DNA of 64,000 nucleotides from positions 105,322-169,321 of the forward strand of contig JAJUFC010000008.1 in the NCBI GenBank assembly GCA_029263855.1, read 5' to 3'. Positions within the stretch are counted from its first letter, which is position 1; the number at the start of each line of letters is the position of its first letter. The notes beneath the pieces were generated by a model. That model was not told the origin of the DNA. It did not search any database and saw nothing but the letters and a program-made list of their open reading frames with translations. The DNA comes from Candidatus Thermochlorobacteriaceae bacterium. GTDB lineage: Bacteria > Bacteroidota > Chlorobiia > Chlorobiales > Thermochlorobacteraceae. Positions 17,482 to 26,417 of this stretch are shown in pieces. Made by a program: the position numbers and the translations under genes.

Positions 17482-19221
17482 ATGCGTCGCTATTTTCTCA
17501 TCGGATTTCTCTTCTTTTCAATGTGTTCTTCCAACAAACCACAAATGCCTTGGACACACGGTGCCATCTTTTATCAAATTTTCCCTGAACGCTTCTACAA
17601 CGGCAATCCGAACAATGACCCTTCGCCTGACAAATCCGCGCCAACCGCAAAAGCGCATCGTTGGACGAGCAACTGGTATGCGCTTTCCGACGAAGAAAAA
17701 AATCATTCGCTTGATTTTTGGCAAAACATTTACCGACGCAAATATGGCGGCGATTTAGAAGGCATCATCAAAAAACTTGATTACTTGAAATCGCTCGGCG
17801 TTACCGCGATTTACTTGAACCCGATTTTTGAAGCGCCGTCTTCTCACAAATATGACGCTTCTTCGCTTCATCACGTCGACGTCAATTTCGGCAACGACCC
17901 CGAAGGCGATTTGAAACTCATCGCCGAAGAAGATTTTACCAACCCGACCACTTGGAAGTGGACAAGCGCGGATTTGCTTTTTCTCAAACTCATAGATGAA
18001 GCGCACAAGCGAAACATTCGCGTCGTGATTGATGGCGTGTTCAATCACGTCGGCACGCAGTTTCCGCCCTTTCAAGACGTCGCAAAGCATCAAGCCGATT
18101 CGCGCTACAAGGAGTGGTTTGAGATTTTGAGCTTCGAGGATTCCGCGACGGGAAAAAAGTTTGACTACAAAGGCTGGTGGGGACACAAGTCGCTTCCCGA
18201 ACTCAAACGCGACTCGCTCACGGGGCTCGCCGACGCACCCAAACAATACATCTTTGCCATCACGAAACGATGGACTGCCCCAAACGGCGACATCTCGAAG
18301 GGCGTTGACGGATGGCGACTCGACGCCGCTGACGACTTGCCGCACGCTTTCTGGAAAGAGTGGCGAACTTTCATCAAATCTATCAATCCAAATACTTTTC
18401 TTGTTGGAGAAATCTGGAAGAACGCCAAAGAGTGGATGCAAGGCGATGAATTCGATGCCGTGATGAACTATCAATTCGCCGTCTTCACGCACCAACTATT
18501 TGTTCAAAATGTCTTGAAGCCTTCGGAGTTCAAACTTAAAATCGAGGAACTTCTCGCCTCTTATCCTGATTCCGCCAATTACACGCTTCTTAACCTTTAC
18601 GATTCGCACGATACCGAACGCTTACCCTCGCGCCTCGTCAATCTCAATCGCCATTTTGACCAATACGCAGGGCTTCGCGCCAACAAAGACTACCAACTTC
18701 GCCCGCCTAACGACGACGAATATCAACTTCAAAAACTTTTGATGCTCTTTCAATTTGCTTATATCGGTTCGCCGATGCTCTACTACGGCACAGAGGCGGG
18801 AATGTGGGGCGCAGACGACCCCGATTGCCGAAAGCCAATGGTATGGAAAGAATTTCAGTATGACGATGAAAACGCCGAACTCATCACAGGCAAATCTGAA
18901 CCGTTCAAAGTTGCGTTCAACGAACAAGTGTATCGCGATTACAAAACGCTCATTGACTTACATCATCGCCACCCTGCGCTCAAATACGGCAAGTTCAATT
19001 TTCTCGTGGCTGATGATGAAAAAAATGTTATTGCGTTTGAACGCTCTTACCAAACCGAAAAAATCATTCTCGTCTTGAATCTTTCCGCATCGGAACAAAC
19101 CGTTGAACTTTCTTCGTCCAACAAACTCACTGACTTGCTCACACAACGCTCTTTTGCGGTTCAGAATGGGAAAGTTCTTCTGACGCTCGCGCCGAGAAGC
19201 GGATTGTTATTGCGCGAATAA
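17482..19221 (+). CDS. GH13 alpha-amylase-family glycoside hydrolase, lipoprotein
   Basis: A 579-aa starch- or maltodextrin-acting enzyme. The ATG at 17482 gives a short lipoprotein signal (MRRYFLIGFLFFSMCSSN, Cys16), so it should sit in the outer or inner membrane facing the periplasm; an upstream start would bury this signal. The catalytic barrel is complete: region I VVIDGVFNHVG, nucleophile Asp281 in GVDGWRLDAAD, acid/base Glu310 in LVGEIWKN and stabiliser Asp377 in LYDSHDTERL. The YQIFPERF...NP opening and a beta-sandwich C-terminus resemble neopullulanase or cyclomaltodextrinase types. Divergent from cobT and not part of a visible sugar-use operon. Confidence 0.9.
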   Translation: MRRYFLIGFLFFSMCSSNKPQMPWTHGAIFYQIFPERFYNGNPNNDPSPDKSAPTAKAHRWTSNWYALSDEEKNHSLDFWQNIYRRKYGGDLEGIIKKLDYLKSLGVTAIYLNPIFEAPSSHKYDASSLHHVDVNFGNDPEGDLKLIAEEDFTNPTTWKWTSADLLFLKLIDEAHKRNIRVVIDGVFNHVGTQFPPFQDVAKHQADSRYKEWFEILSFEDSATGKKFDYKGWWGHKSLPELKRDSLTGLADAPKQYIFAITKRWTAPNGDISKGVDGWRLDAADDLPHAFWKEWRTFIKSINPNTFLVGEIWKNAKEWMQGDEFDAVMNYQFAVFTHQLFVQNVLKPSEFKLKIEELLASYPDSANYTLLNLYDSHDTERLPSRLVNLNRHFDQYAGLRANKDYQLRPPNDDEYQLQKLLMLFQFAYIGSPMLYYGTEAGMWGADDPDCRKPMVWKEFQYDDENAELITGKSEPFKVAFNEQVYRDYKTLIDLHHRHPALKYGKFNFLVADDEKNVIAFERSYQTEKIILVLNLSASEQTVELSSSNKLTDLLTQRSFAVQNGKVLLTLAPRSGLLLRE

Positions 19222-19244
19222 CATGAGTTTGGCATAGCCTTAAA

Positions 19245-20447
19245 TTAGTCTCGCTGTTCTTGCGAGTAGCATTTTCCCAAAAAGAGGCACGCTTGTGCCT
19301 GCAAAATTTTTGAGCCGACACCGACGCTCATTTCCAAACTGTTTTTTAGATGCTCGATTGCTTTTTCGGTCTGATTCATTTTCAAATGAACTTTGCCGAA
19401 TCCAGCAAGCGCACTTGCAACGCCTTCCCTATTACCTATCTCTTCGCACAAGACAATGCATTTTTCATAATGGTCAAGTGCTTGCAGATGCTCTGAAACA
19501 TCGGCTTTGACCATGCCAATGTTATGTTGAGACATTGCCTCGCCGAATTTATCGCCGCTTGCTTGCGAAATCGAAAGTCCCCTTTGATACCACCCAACAG
19601 CATTAGCATAGTCAGCAAATCGATAGCACACATTGCCAATGTTATTAGCCACCCTAACTACTGCAAATTCATTGCCCAATTCCTGCATTAGCTCTAAACT
19701 TCTTTGATACATCTTCAGAGCGTTGGCAAAATCTGTAAGGATTTCATAAACGATTCCAATGTTATTGAGCGCAATCGCGATTCCCTCTTTGTCTTTGTCT
19801 TCTTCGCGAATGAGCAGACTTTGGTGATAACAGTCTAAGGCTTGCGCGTAGTCTGAAAGGTTTGAATAGATTAGCCCGATGTTGCTGAGCGATATGGCGA
19901 TTCCGCTTTTGTCTCCTTGCGCGCGACGCATCGCGAGGCTCTTTTGATGATAGTCCAACGCTTTGTCATAATCGCTCAGTTTGTTGAAGATGTTTCCGAT
20001 GTTGCTCAGCGCGCCCGCCGCTTTGTATTCGTCGCCAATTTCTTGACAGAGCGCAACAATTTTTTGATAGCACTCCAACGCTTGCAGGTAGTCGCCAAGA
20101 TTTTCAAATGCGATTCCGACGACGTTCAGCGACTTTACCATACCTTCCAAATTGTTGAGCGCAGTATAAAGCGAGAGCGCACGCCGTGCATCTTCAAGCG
20201 CGTGGGTTGCATCGCCAAGTTTTCGCAAGAGATGCGCTTTCAAATGCAGGACTTCCGCACACATGCCGATATGTTCATCAGATTCACTTGTCAAAGTTAG
20301 GGCTTCGGCGAGCAACTGAATAGCCTCTTTGGGCGAACTTGCTTGTTTTTCTTTTGCGCTTGTTAACAAAGCATGAATTTTTTCCTCGGCAAGATGGTGT
20401 ATGGCTTGTGTTTTAGTGGGTTCAGGCTTGTTGAAGGCATTGTTCAT
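19245..20447 (-). CDS. TPR-repeat protein without an output domain
   Basis: A 400-aa protein made almost only of tetratricopeptide repeats: about eight 40-residue units from residue 60 to 380, each with the form ALSNIGNIFNKLSDYDKALDY. The repeats closely resemble those of the kinase at 8673. It stops at LGKCYSQEQRD, in the repeat where its relatives would go on to the coiled-coil connector, kinase or phosphatase. It is therefore either a stand-alone partner or scaffold, or a truncated sensor. The start overlaps the thioesterase stop as ATGA, so it is translationally coupled. No signal peptide. Confidence 0.85.
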   Translation of the reverse strand: MNNAFNKPEPTKTQAIHHLAEEKIHALLTSAKEKQASSPKEAIQLLAEALTLTSESDEHIGMCAEVLHLKAHLLRKLGDATHALEDARRALSLYTALNNLEGMVKSLNVVGIAFENLGDYLQALECYQKIVALCQEIGDEYKAAGALSNIGNIFNKLSDYDKALDYHQKSLAMRRAQGDKSGIAISLSNIGLIYSNLSDYAQALDCYHQSLLIREEDKDKEGIAIALNNIGIVYEILTDFANALKMYQRSLELMQELGNEFAVVRVANNIGNVCYRFADYANAVGWYQRGLSISQASGDKFGEAMSQHNIGMVKADVSEHLQALDHYEKCIVLCEEIGNREGVASALAGFGKVHLKMNQTEKAIEHLKNSLEMSVGVGSKILQAQACLFLGKCYSQEQRD

Positions 20448-20950
20448 TCTTCGTGATAGTCAGGATAAGTTTTTCGGATTTCGTCTTGCTTCTGGCGATA
20501 CTCGTTGAGCATTTGACGGCGAAACTTTGCCATTTCGTAGCGTCGCTTTTCGGTTGGCGTTTTTGGATCGAAGGGTGGAACTGGTTTTGGTTTGCCTTGT
20601 TCGTCAACCGCCACCATCGTGAAGTAACTCGTGTTCGTGTGCCGGACGGATTTGAGTTGCACATTTTCGGCAATCACCTTGATTCCAACTTCCATTGACG
20701 TTCTGCCCGTGTAGTTGATAGACGCAAGAAAGGTAACAAGTTCTCCGATATGAATTGGCTCTTTGAACAGCACCTGGTCGACTGAGAGCGTAACGACATA
20801 ACTCTCTGAATAGCGCGAGGCGCAAGTATATGCGACCTGGTCTAAGAGTTTCATAATCGCGCCGCCGTGCACTTTGCCTGAAAAGTTTGCCATGTCGGGC
20901 GTCATGAGCACCGTCATGGAAAGTTCGTTATGGTTTTCAAAATTTATCAT
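20444..20950 (-). CDS. Acyl-CoA thioesterase (hotdog fold, ACOT/YciA type)
   Basis: A 168-aa cytoplasmic hotdog enzyme that hydrolyses acyl-CoA thioesters. Seen: MANFSGKVHGGAIMKLLDQV (about 19-38), the family's NxxGxxxGGxxMxxxDxxA helix with its conserved Asp, then VDQVLFKEPIHIGELV and INYTGRTSMEV, the strands that form the CoA site. The C-terminal 40 residues are charged and helical (KTPTEKRRYEMAKFRRQM), as in longer ACOT relatives. Chain-length preference cannot be told. First gene of a two-gene operon with the TPR protein; TAACTTTC lies upstream. Confidence 0.88.
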   Translation of the reverse strand: MINFENHNELSMTVLMTPDMANFSGKVHGGAIMKLLDQVAYTCASRYSESYVVTLSVDQVLFKEPIHIGELVTFLASINYTGRTSMEVGIKVIAENVQLKSVRHTNTSYFTMVAVDEQGKPKPVPPFDPKTPTEKRRYEMAKFRRQMLNEYRQKQDEIRKTYPDYHEE

Positions 20951-20976
20951 GTGCTAATGTTGATTTGTTGTGAAGT

Positions 20977-20984
20977 GAAAGTTA
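20977..20984 (-). promoter_or_regulatory. Putative -7 promoter element for the thioesterase gene
   Basis: TAACTTTC on the minus strand, 26 nt upstream of the thioesterase ATG. Confidence 0.5.
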
Positions 20985-21004
20985 CACAAGTATCGGAGTT
21001 GTTG

Positions 21005-21030
21005 AATTCTTCGCTTCGTTCAGAATGAAC
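21005..21030. repeat. Dispersed intergenic repeat copy
   Basis: Copy of an element with core TTCTTCGCTTCGTTCAGAAT. Related copies lie at 29371, 29461, 36075 and 48915. Confidence 0.65.
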
Positions 21031-21087
21031 TGTGCTCTTGTCACTAATCGCTCCTTACCGATTGTTCCTTTTTTGCGCCGCATCGTG

Positions 21088-21095
21088 TAACTTTG
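21088..21095 (+). promoter_or_regulatory. Putative -7 promoter element for serS
   Basis: TAACTTTG, an exact TAnnTTTG match, 36 nt upstream of the serS ATG, with a TTG about 23 nt further upstream as a weak -33 candidate. Confidence 0.5.
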
Positions 21096-21131
21096 CCGCT
21101 TCTCAAACAACTGTCTGAAAAACCTTAACGA

Positions 21132-22445
21132 ATGATTGACATCAAACTCGTCCGCGAAACCCCCGATAAACTCAAATCCATTCTTCACGCACGACAACTC
21201 TCGAGCGAAATTGCTAAAGTCGACGACCTCATTTTGCTTGACCAACGACGCCGCGCCCTCGTCAACGAATCCGATTCGCTCAAAGCCCAGCGCAATAAAG
21301 TTTCCGACGACATCGCCCGCCTGAAAAAAAACAAAGAGAACGCCGACGCGCTGATTGCCGAAATGAAAATCGTTTCGGACAAAATCGCCGAATTGGACGG
21401 CGCTTTGCGCGACATTGAATCCAAGCAAGAAGAAATTCTGCTCTATCTTCCAAACATTCTGCACGAGAGCGTGCCGATAGGCAAAGACGCGAGCGAAAAC
21501 ATTGTTCATAAAGAAGTTACGCATAGCAAACGCGCCTTTGACTTCAAGCCAAAAAATCATCTTGAACTCGGCAAGGCGTTGGACATTTTGGATTTTGAGC
21601 GCGGCGCAAAAATCACGGGCGCGGGCTTCCCCGTCTATAAAGGCAAGGGGGCGACGCTGGAACGCGCGCTCATTAACTTTATGCTTGACACGCACATTTC
21701 AAGAAACGGCTATGTGGAAGTGTTTCCGCCGTTCTTTGTCAATCGCGACTCGCTTCGCGGCACAGGACAGTTTCCAAAATTTCTCAATCAAGTTTATCGC
21801 GCCAGTTACGAAGGACAAGAAACCTACGAAGCGGATTCGGTCGGACGGCTCTTTGCGATTCCTACCGCCGAAGTGCCTGTAACAAACTTGCATCGCGACG
21901 AAATTTTGAAGGGCGCGCAGTTGCCGATTAAGTATGCCGCTTACTCGGCGTGTTTTCGCAGCGAGGCGGGCAGTTACGGCAAAGACGTGCGCGGCTTTTT
22001 GCGCGTGCATCAATTCAATAAGGTTGAACTTGTGAAATTCACGACACCTGAAAGTTCCTATCAAGAACTGGAATCGCTCGTCGCCGACGCGGAATCGATT
22101 TTGACGATGCTCAATCTGCCGTATCGCGTTTTGCTGTTGTGTTCGGGCGACATTGGCGCAAACGCGGCGAAGTGCTACGACATTGAGGTCTGGTCGCCCG
22201 CCGAAGAGCGATTCTTGGAAGCCTCGAGCTGCTCGAACTTCGAAGATTTCCAAGCGCGCCGCGCCAACATTCGATTCAAGCGCGACGAAAAATCGAAGCC
22301 CGAATTCGTTCATACGCTCAATGGCTCGGGGCTTGCCACGTCGCGCCTGATGGTCTCGCTGTTGGAGAACAATCAAACGAAAGATGGGAAAATCGTCATT
22401 CCCGAAGTCTTGCGCTCATATACGCGCTTTGACGTCATCGATTAA
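21132..22445 (+). CDS. serS: Seryl-tRNA synthetase
   Basis: Class II synthetase that charges tRNA-Ser (and the tRNA-Sec precursor where present). 437 aa. The N-terminal antiparallel coiled-coil arm that grips the tRNA long arm is at residues about 30-100 ([20 protein letters not shown]). Motif 1 lies near [12 protein letters not shown], motif 2 is [21 protein letters not shown] (ATP and seryl-adenylate site) and motif 3 is [19 protein letters not shown]. The stop codon is inside a 14-bp tandem repeat. Confidence 0.97.
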   Translation: MIDIKLVRETPDKLKSILHARQLSSEIAKVDDLILLDQRRRALVNESDSLKAQRNKVSDDIARLKKNKENADALIAEMKIVSDKIAELDGALRDIESKQEEILLYLPNILHESVPIGKDASENIVHKEVTHSKRAFDFKPKNHLELGKALDILDFERGAKITGAGFPVYKGKGATLERALINFMLDTHISRNGYVEVFPPFFVNRDSLRGTGQFPKFLNQVYRASYEGQETYEADSVGRLFAIPTAEVPVTNLHRDEILKGAQLPIKYAAYSACFRSEAGSYGKDVRGFLRVHQFNKVELVKFTTPESSYQELESLVADAESILTMLNLPYRVLLLCSGDIGANAAKCYDIEVWSPAEERFLEASSCSNFEDFQARRANIRFKRDEKSKPEFVHTLNGSGLATSRLMVSLLENNQTKDGKIVIPEVLRSYTRFDVID

Positions 22446-22491
22446 CCGTGATTGATTAACCGTGATTGATTAACCGCGATTGATTAACGAC
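22440..22491. repeat. 14-bp tandem repeat beginning in the serS stop codon
   Basis: 3.7 copies of GATTAACCGTGATT, the first two identical and the third with one change. The first copy supplies the last sense codon and TAA of serS; the array fills nearly all of the gap to the next gene. Confidence 0.9.
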
Positions 22492-22502
22492 AAAGGAACG
22501 CC

Positions 22503-24230
22503 GTGAAACTTTCCGACGCCACATACACGGTCATCGACCTTGAAACTACAGGCGGCGCAAATCGCGCTAACCGCATCATTGAAGTTTGCGCGATGCAGGT
22601 TCGTCGCGGCGAGATCGTCGGCGAATTCGCGTCGCTCGTCAATCCTGAAATGCCGATTTCGTATTTCATCTCGCAATACACGGGCATCACGAATGAAATG
22701 GTGAAGGGCGCGCCGACGGCGAAAGAGATCTTGCCAAAACTGCTCGAACTGCTCGGCGACAGCGTGTTCGTTGCGCATAACAGTTCATTTGATTACACCT
22801 TCGTCAATCTCGAATTGGAGCGCAACGGCTTTGAACGGTTAGAAAATCGTGCACTCTGCACTGTGCGTTTAGCGCGCCGCTTACTTCCGAAACAACTCAA
22901 AAAAAATCTCGGCGACCTTTCCGCTTACTTCGGCATTCAAATCTCGGAACGACATCGCGCCAGAGGCGACTGCGAAGCGACCGTCGGCGTGCTTCACAAA
23001 CTCATTGAAATCGCCCAAGAAAAACATCGCGTCGAACATCTCGAAGAACTTATCTCGCTTCAATACAAGGCGATGCGCGTCTTCAAGCGCGAGCCAAAGC
23101 ACATTCGCGCGATTCGCGAAACGACGCTCCCCAAACTGCCCGAACAGCCCGGCGTTTATTTTTTCTACTCCGAGCGCGGCGAACTTCTTTACATCGGCAA
23201 ATCCAAAAACCTGAAATCCCGCGTCAGTTCTTACTTCGTGGATACGGAGCATAAAGCCGACAAGGTCAAAGAACTCGTGATGAACGTTCGCAAAATTGAC
23301 TACCGCGCCACAGGCTCGGAACTCGAAGCCTTGCTGTTGGAATCCAAACTCATCAAACTTCACAAGCCGCGCTACAACGCGCTCTTGAAGCGATACAAGT
23401 CGTATCCTTTTTTACGCCTGACGAATCACGCCTTTCCCCGCCTTGAAATCGCGACGGAAGTCGAGAACGATGGCGCGGAGTATTTCGGACCGTTTCCATC
23501 GATGGAAGTGGCGCGCAATGTCTTCACTGTGCTGAATCGCTCGTTTCAGTTGCGCGAATGTTCCGACGAGGAACTTGGCAAAGGGCGCGCGTGCGTGTAT
23601 TTGGATTTGCATCGTTGCCTTGCGCCGTGCGAGCGATGGCGGGTTGAAAGAGGCGAATACGAGAACGAACTCAATCGCGTCAGACGATTTCTTTCAGGAA
23701 CGGACGCGGAAATCATCGAGACGCTCACGGCGAAAATGAAACGGCTCGCTTCCGAGCATCGATTCGAGGAAGCGGCGGAACTGCGCGAGCGCATTCAAAG
23801 CCTTCGGCGCGTTTTTTATCGTCAAGCCTCCGTTACCGCGTCCATCAACGAAAACAATCTGCTTATTCTGCTTCCCTCGGCGATTTATTCCGACGTCTGC
23901 AAAGAGTTCGTGATTTTGTTCGTGCGTTTTGGGCGACTCGTCGCGCAAGAAAAAATTCTGCTCGACGACGCGCTCACTCTCTCGCCAACGATAGAACAGA
24001 TTTACTTCAACGGCGCAACCGCCCCTGCCGAGTGCAAAAAAGAAGAGATTGACGAAATGCAAATTCTTTCAAGTTGGATTTATCACAATCGCGAAACGCT
24101 CTCCTGCCTTTACGTTCAAAAATCGGATACGCCCGAAACGCTCTTGCAAGCGTTGATTGAACGGCTCTGCGCGCTTTCCAATCACGATGCAATCACGCTT
24201 GCCTCCGAACCTGAATCCGCAGATGCTTGA
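22503..24230 (+). CDS. DnaQ-type exonuclease fused to a UvrC/Cho-like GIY-YIG nuclease
   Basis: A 575-aa two-nuclease fusion, presumably for DNA repair. Residues 1-175 are a DEDDh exonuclease: DLETTG (Asp12, Glu14), VAHNSSFDYTFVN and the HRARGDCEAT motif with His and Asp. Residues about 215-300 are a GIY-YIG domain (PGVYFFYSERGELLYIGKS, then SRVSSYF and the E of GSELEALLLE). Then come LDLHRCLAPCE and a UVR motif (FEEAAELRERI, about 415-425). The RNase H-like C-terminal nuclease of true UvrC is absent, as in Cho. This architecture is known in several phyla. GTG start; the stop overlaps the next gene. Confidence 0.9.
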   Translation: MKLSDATYTVIDLETTGGANRANRIIEVCAMQVRRGEIVGEFASLVNPEMPISYFISQYTGITNEMVKGAPTAKEILPKLLELLGDSVFVAHNSSFDYTFVNLELERNGFERLENRALCTVRLARRLLPKQLKKNLGDLSAYFGIQISERHRARGDCEATVGVLHKLIEIAQEKHRVEHLEELISLQYKAMRVFKREPKHIRAIRETTLPKLPEQPGVYFFYSERGELLYIGKSKNLKSRVSSYFVDTEHKADKVKELVMNVRKIDYRATGSELEALLLESKLIKLHKPRYNALLKRYKSYPFLRLTNHAFPRLEIATEVENDGAEYFGPFPSMEVARNVFTVLNRSFQLRECSDEELGKGRACVYLDLHRCLAPCERWRVERGEYENELNRVRRFLSGTDAEIIETLTAKMKRLASEHRFEEAAELRERIQSLRRVFYRQASVTASINENNLLILLPSAIYSDVCKEFVILFVRFGRLVAQEKILLDDALTLSPTIEQIYFNGATAPAECKKEEIDEMQILSSWIYHNRETLSCLYVQKSDTPETLLQALIERLCALSNHDAITLASEPESADA

Positions 24231-25236
24231 CGCAGAAATCATCGAGCGCAACTTGCTCGCGCTGTTTGACGGCGAAGAATGGGATTGCGCGCGCGTTCTA
24301 CTCAACGCCGTTCCCGAACACAATCAATTCATCACCGCTAACATTCTCACGATTCTTTCGCACTGCAAGCATCTCTCCCCTGACCTGCTCGACGCGACGC
24401 AAAGCGCGAAGCGCAGTTTGATTCAATACCAACGCGGACATCAGGTTTATCATTGGCGATTGAAAAACGGCATCTCGCTCCCCGACAACGCGCCGTATCT
24501 CAACACGCTTCGCTTGATGAAACTCGACCCCGACGCAGATTGCACCGCCTTCCAAGCCCTCGCGCTCGATGACGCTTCGCGCATCGACGCAATCGTTCAA
24601 GACCTTGAATTTTATCGATTGGACAATGCCCGATTCCGACTGCCTGATTTTCAGCGCAACGCCTTGCCCGACGCGACGGGCGCGTTTCTCGTTTGGTTTC
24701 CGCCGAAAGCGCGTTGTTTGAATCAAAAAATCGAACAGTTGGATATTGTCGTTCAGGCTCACATTCTTTGGCTTTTGCAACGCTTCAAGCGTTTGGATTG
24801 CGACGGCAGAAACGAGACGATTCGATTTTTGCAATCGGTGATTGAGCGCGATTTGATTCTTAAAAATCCTTACGCGGTAAGTCCTTACTATCCGTTCTCG
24901 ATGGTGATTTTGTATGCGCTCTCGCGAGCGATTGTTTGGGGAAAGATTGAATCTCTTTGGGATATGAGGGAACGCATTTTGACCTTGACGCGCAAGGCGA
25001 CCTGCGCCAACGATTTGGAGCGGCTCTGCCTGATGTCGATTGGCAAATTTTGGAACGACGATGACTTGCGGCAGGCTTATCCGATTGAATCGTTCAGGCG
25101 AATGAAGACGGGCGCGTTTTACGCCGCCACCAACGCGCACCCCTATTTCGAGTGGCTTTCGCGCTCGCGCTGGACGCGGTTTGAATTTCACAGCAAGGCG
25201 TTGCAGTGGGCGATGCTCAAATGGCTTGCTGAATAA
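24223..25236 (+). CDS. Unknown protein, possibly an alpha/alpha-toroid (terpene cyclase-like)
   Basis: A 337-aa soluble protein I cannot assign. It contains LDPDADCTAFQALAL, a DxDxTA element like that of class II terpene cyclases and related toroid proteins, and FLVWFPPKARCLNQ...LDIVVQAHILWLLQ, which fits the FLTWF...VNANVLxxL helix pair seen in such proteins. GHQVYHWRLKNG precedes the acidic motif as expected. There is no membrane segment or signal. I favour the ATG at 24223, overlapping the upstream stop by 8 nt; an ATG at 24187 is possible. Substrate and role are unknown. A 15-bp repeat array starts over its stop codon. Confidence 0.65.
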   Translation: MLDAEIIERNLLALFDGEEWDCARVLLNAVPEHNQFITANILTILSHCKHLSPDLLDATQSAKRSLIQYQRGHQVYHWRLKNGISLPDNAPYLNTLRLMKLDPDADCTAFQALALDDASRIDAIVQDLEFYRLDNARFRLPDFQRNALPDATGAFLVWFPPKARCLNQKIEQLDIVVQAHILWLLQRFKRLDCDGRNETIRFLQSVIERDLILKNPYAVSPYYPFSMVILYALSRAIVWGKIESLWDMRERILTLTRKATCANDLERLCLMSIGKFWNDDDLRQAYPIESFRRMKTGAFYAATNAHPYFEWLSRSRWTRFEFHSKALQWAMLKWLAE

Positions 25237-25295
25237 TGGCTCATTGAACAATGGCTTATTGAATGATGGTTTGTTGAATAATGGCTTGTCGAATA
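25221..25295. repeat. 15-bp tandem repeat, five copies, over a stop codon
   Basis: Five units of ATGGCTTGCTGAATA type with 1-4 differences each. The first unit encodes the last residues (WLAE) and stop of the upstream gene; in the same frame the later units read WLIEQ, WLIE-stop, WFVE-stop and WLVE-stop. Confidence 0.9.
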
Positions 25296-25372
25296 AAAAC
25301 CCAAACCGCGTCGCTACTCTCCGAAGAGAATAGGCATCGCGGTTTTGGCGTCGGCTATTCAAATGTTCTGAC

Positions 25373-26380
25373 TTAAAACTCTTCGTCAAAGGTTACGGCT
25401 TTCGGGCTGGCGTCAAAGCCTTTTTGATATTCGGTAACGCGCTTTTCAAAAAAGTTCGTGAGCGGTTGCACGTCTTGAAGCACCATAAACGGAAAGGGAT
25501 TTTTCGTCTTGTATTTCTTTTCGTAGCCGAGTTGCTCTAAGCGTTGGTCGGCGCAGTAGCCCAAGTAATCGCGCATCATCGATTGCGAAATGCCCGTGAT
25601 GCCGTGATGAAGGCAATCCTCGCAGAAGTTCATTTCGACGGCGATGGCTTCGTCAAGCATTTGATGAATGTGGCTTTCAAGCGTTTTGTCAAACAGATGC
25701 GGATACTCAGCGCGAATCACCTGCACGACTTCCATCGCGCCTTGAATGTGCATCGTTTCGTCGCGGAAGACCCAATTCGTCGCCGCCGCAAGCCCCGGAA
25801 GCAAGCCGCGATTGCGAAGAAAATACACATATGCAAACGAGCCGAAGAAGAATAACCCCTCGATGCACGCCGCAAAGCAAATGAGGTTCTCGACGAATTG
25901 ACGACGCTTTTCATCGGTATCGAGCTTATCCAAGTTCTGAATCGCGTCCATATACTTGAAGCAGAAATCGGCTTTGAGTTTAACCGATGGAACATTTTGA
26001 TACGCCGCAAAGGCTTCCTGCCGCTCGCGAATGTCGGGAATGTAACTATCGACCAAGAGCAAGTAAGTTTCCACGTGTTGCATCTCGTCAAAAAGAACTT
26101 TGCCTAAGAACATTCGGTATTCGGGCGAATTGACGTGCTTGTAAAGATTCAGCACGAGGTTATGCCCGACGATGTTATCCGCTGTGGCAAAGAAGGCAAC
26201 AAGGCGTTTGATAAGGTGCGCTTCTTTCGCTGAGATTTTGTCGCGCAAGTGTTCGTAGTCGAGCGAAAAATCCAGTTCGTCCGTCGTCCAAATGTTCTTG
26301 ATGGAATCCTTATAGAGTTTGAAGAACTGCGGATACTTCATCGGACGCAGCGTTAGGTCAAGGTTATGAGACAGAATCAT
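25373..26380 (-). CDS. nrdB: Ribonucleotide reductase class I small subunit
   Basis: R2 subunit, 335 aa, which generates the tyrosyl radical used by NrdA to reduce ribonucleoside diphosphates with oxygen-dependent cofactor assembly. All six metal ligands are visible: Asp68, Glu99, His102, Glu174, Glu208 and His211, and Tyr106 lies four residues after His102, where the radical tyrosine belongs, so it is not a Tyr-less class Ic type. The acidic C-terminus ending in DEEF is the tail that docks on R1. It follows nrdA by 37 bp as an operon. An oxygen-using enzyme implies at least an aerotolerant host. Confidence 0.96.
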   Translation of the reverse strand: MILSHNLDLTLRPMKYPQFFKLYKDSIKNIWTTDELDFSLDYEHLRDKISAKEAHLIKRLVAFFATADNIVGHNLVLNLYKHVNSPEYRMFLGKVLFDEMQHVETYLLLVDSYIPDIRERQEAFAAYQNVPSVKLKADFCFKYMDAIQNLDKLDTDEKRRQFVENLICFAACIEGLFFFGSFAYVYFLRNRGLLPGLAAATNWVFRDETMHIQGAMEVVQVIRAEYPHLFDKTLESHIHQMLDEAIAVEMNFCEDCLHHGITGISQSMMRDYLGYCADQRLEQLGYEKKYKTKNPFPFMVLQDVQPLTNFFEKRVTEYQKGFDASPKAVTFDEEF

Positions 26381-26417
26381 ATTGCGTTTGCCGTTTTGAA
26401 TTGCGAGTTATGTTTAA

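Noticed and set aside
22440..22491. Tandem repeats considered as CRISPR
   Set aside because: Units are 14-15 bp, directly adjacent, with no spacers and no cas genes nearby.
24298..25389. A 363-codon open frame antisense to the 24223 gene, rich in Arg, Asn and Phe
   Set aside because: It mirrors a sense frame with strong codon bias, has a repetitive NKPLF-type N-terminus made from the tandem repeat, and resembles no family.
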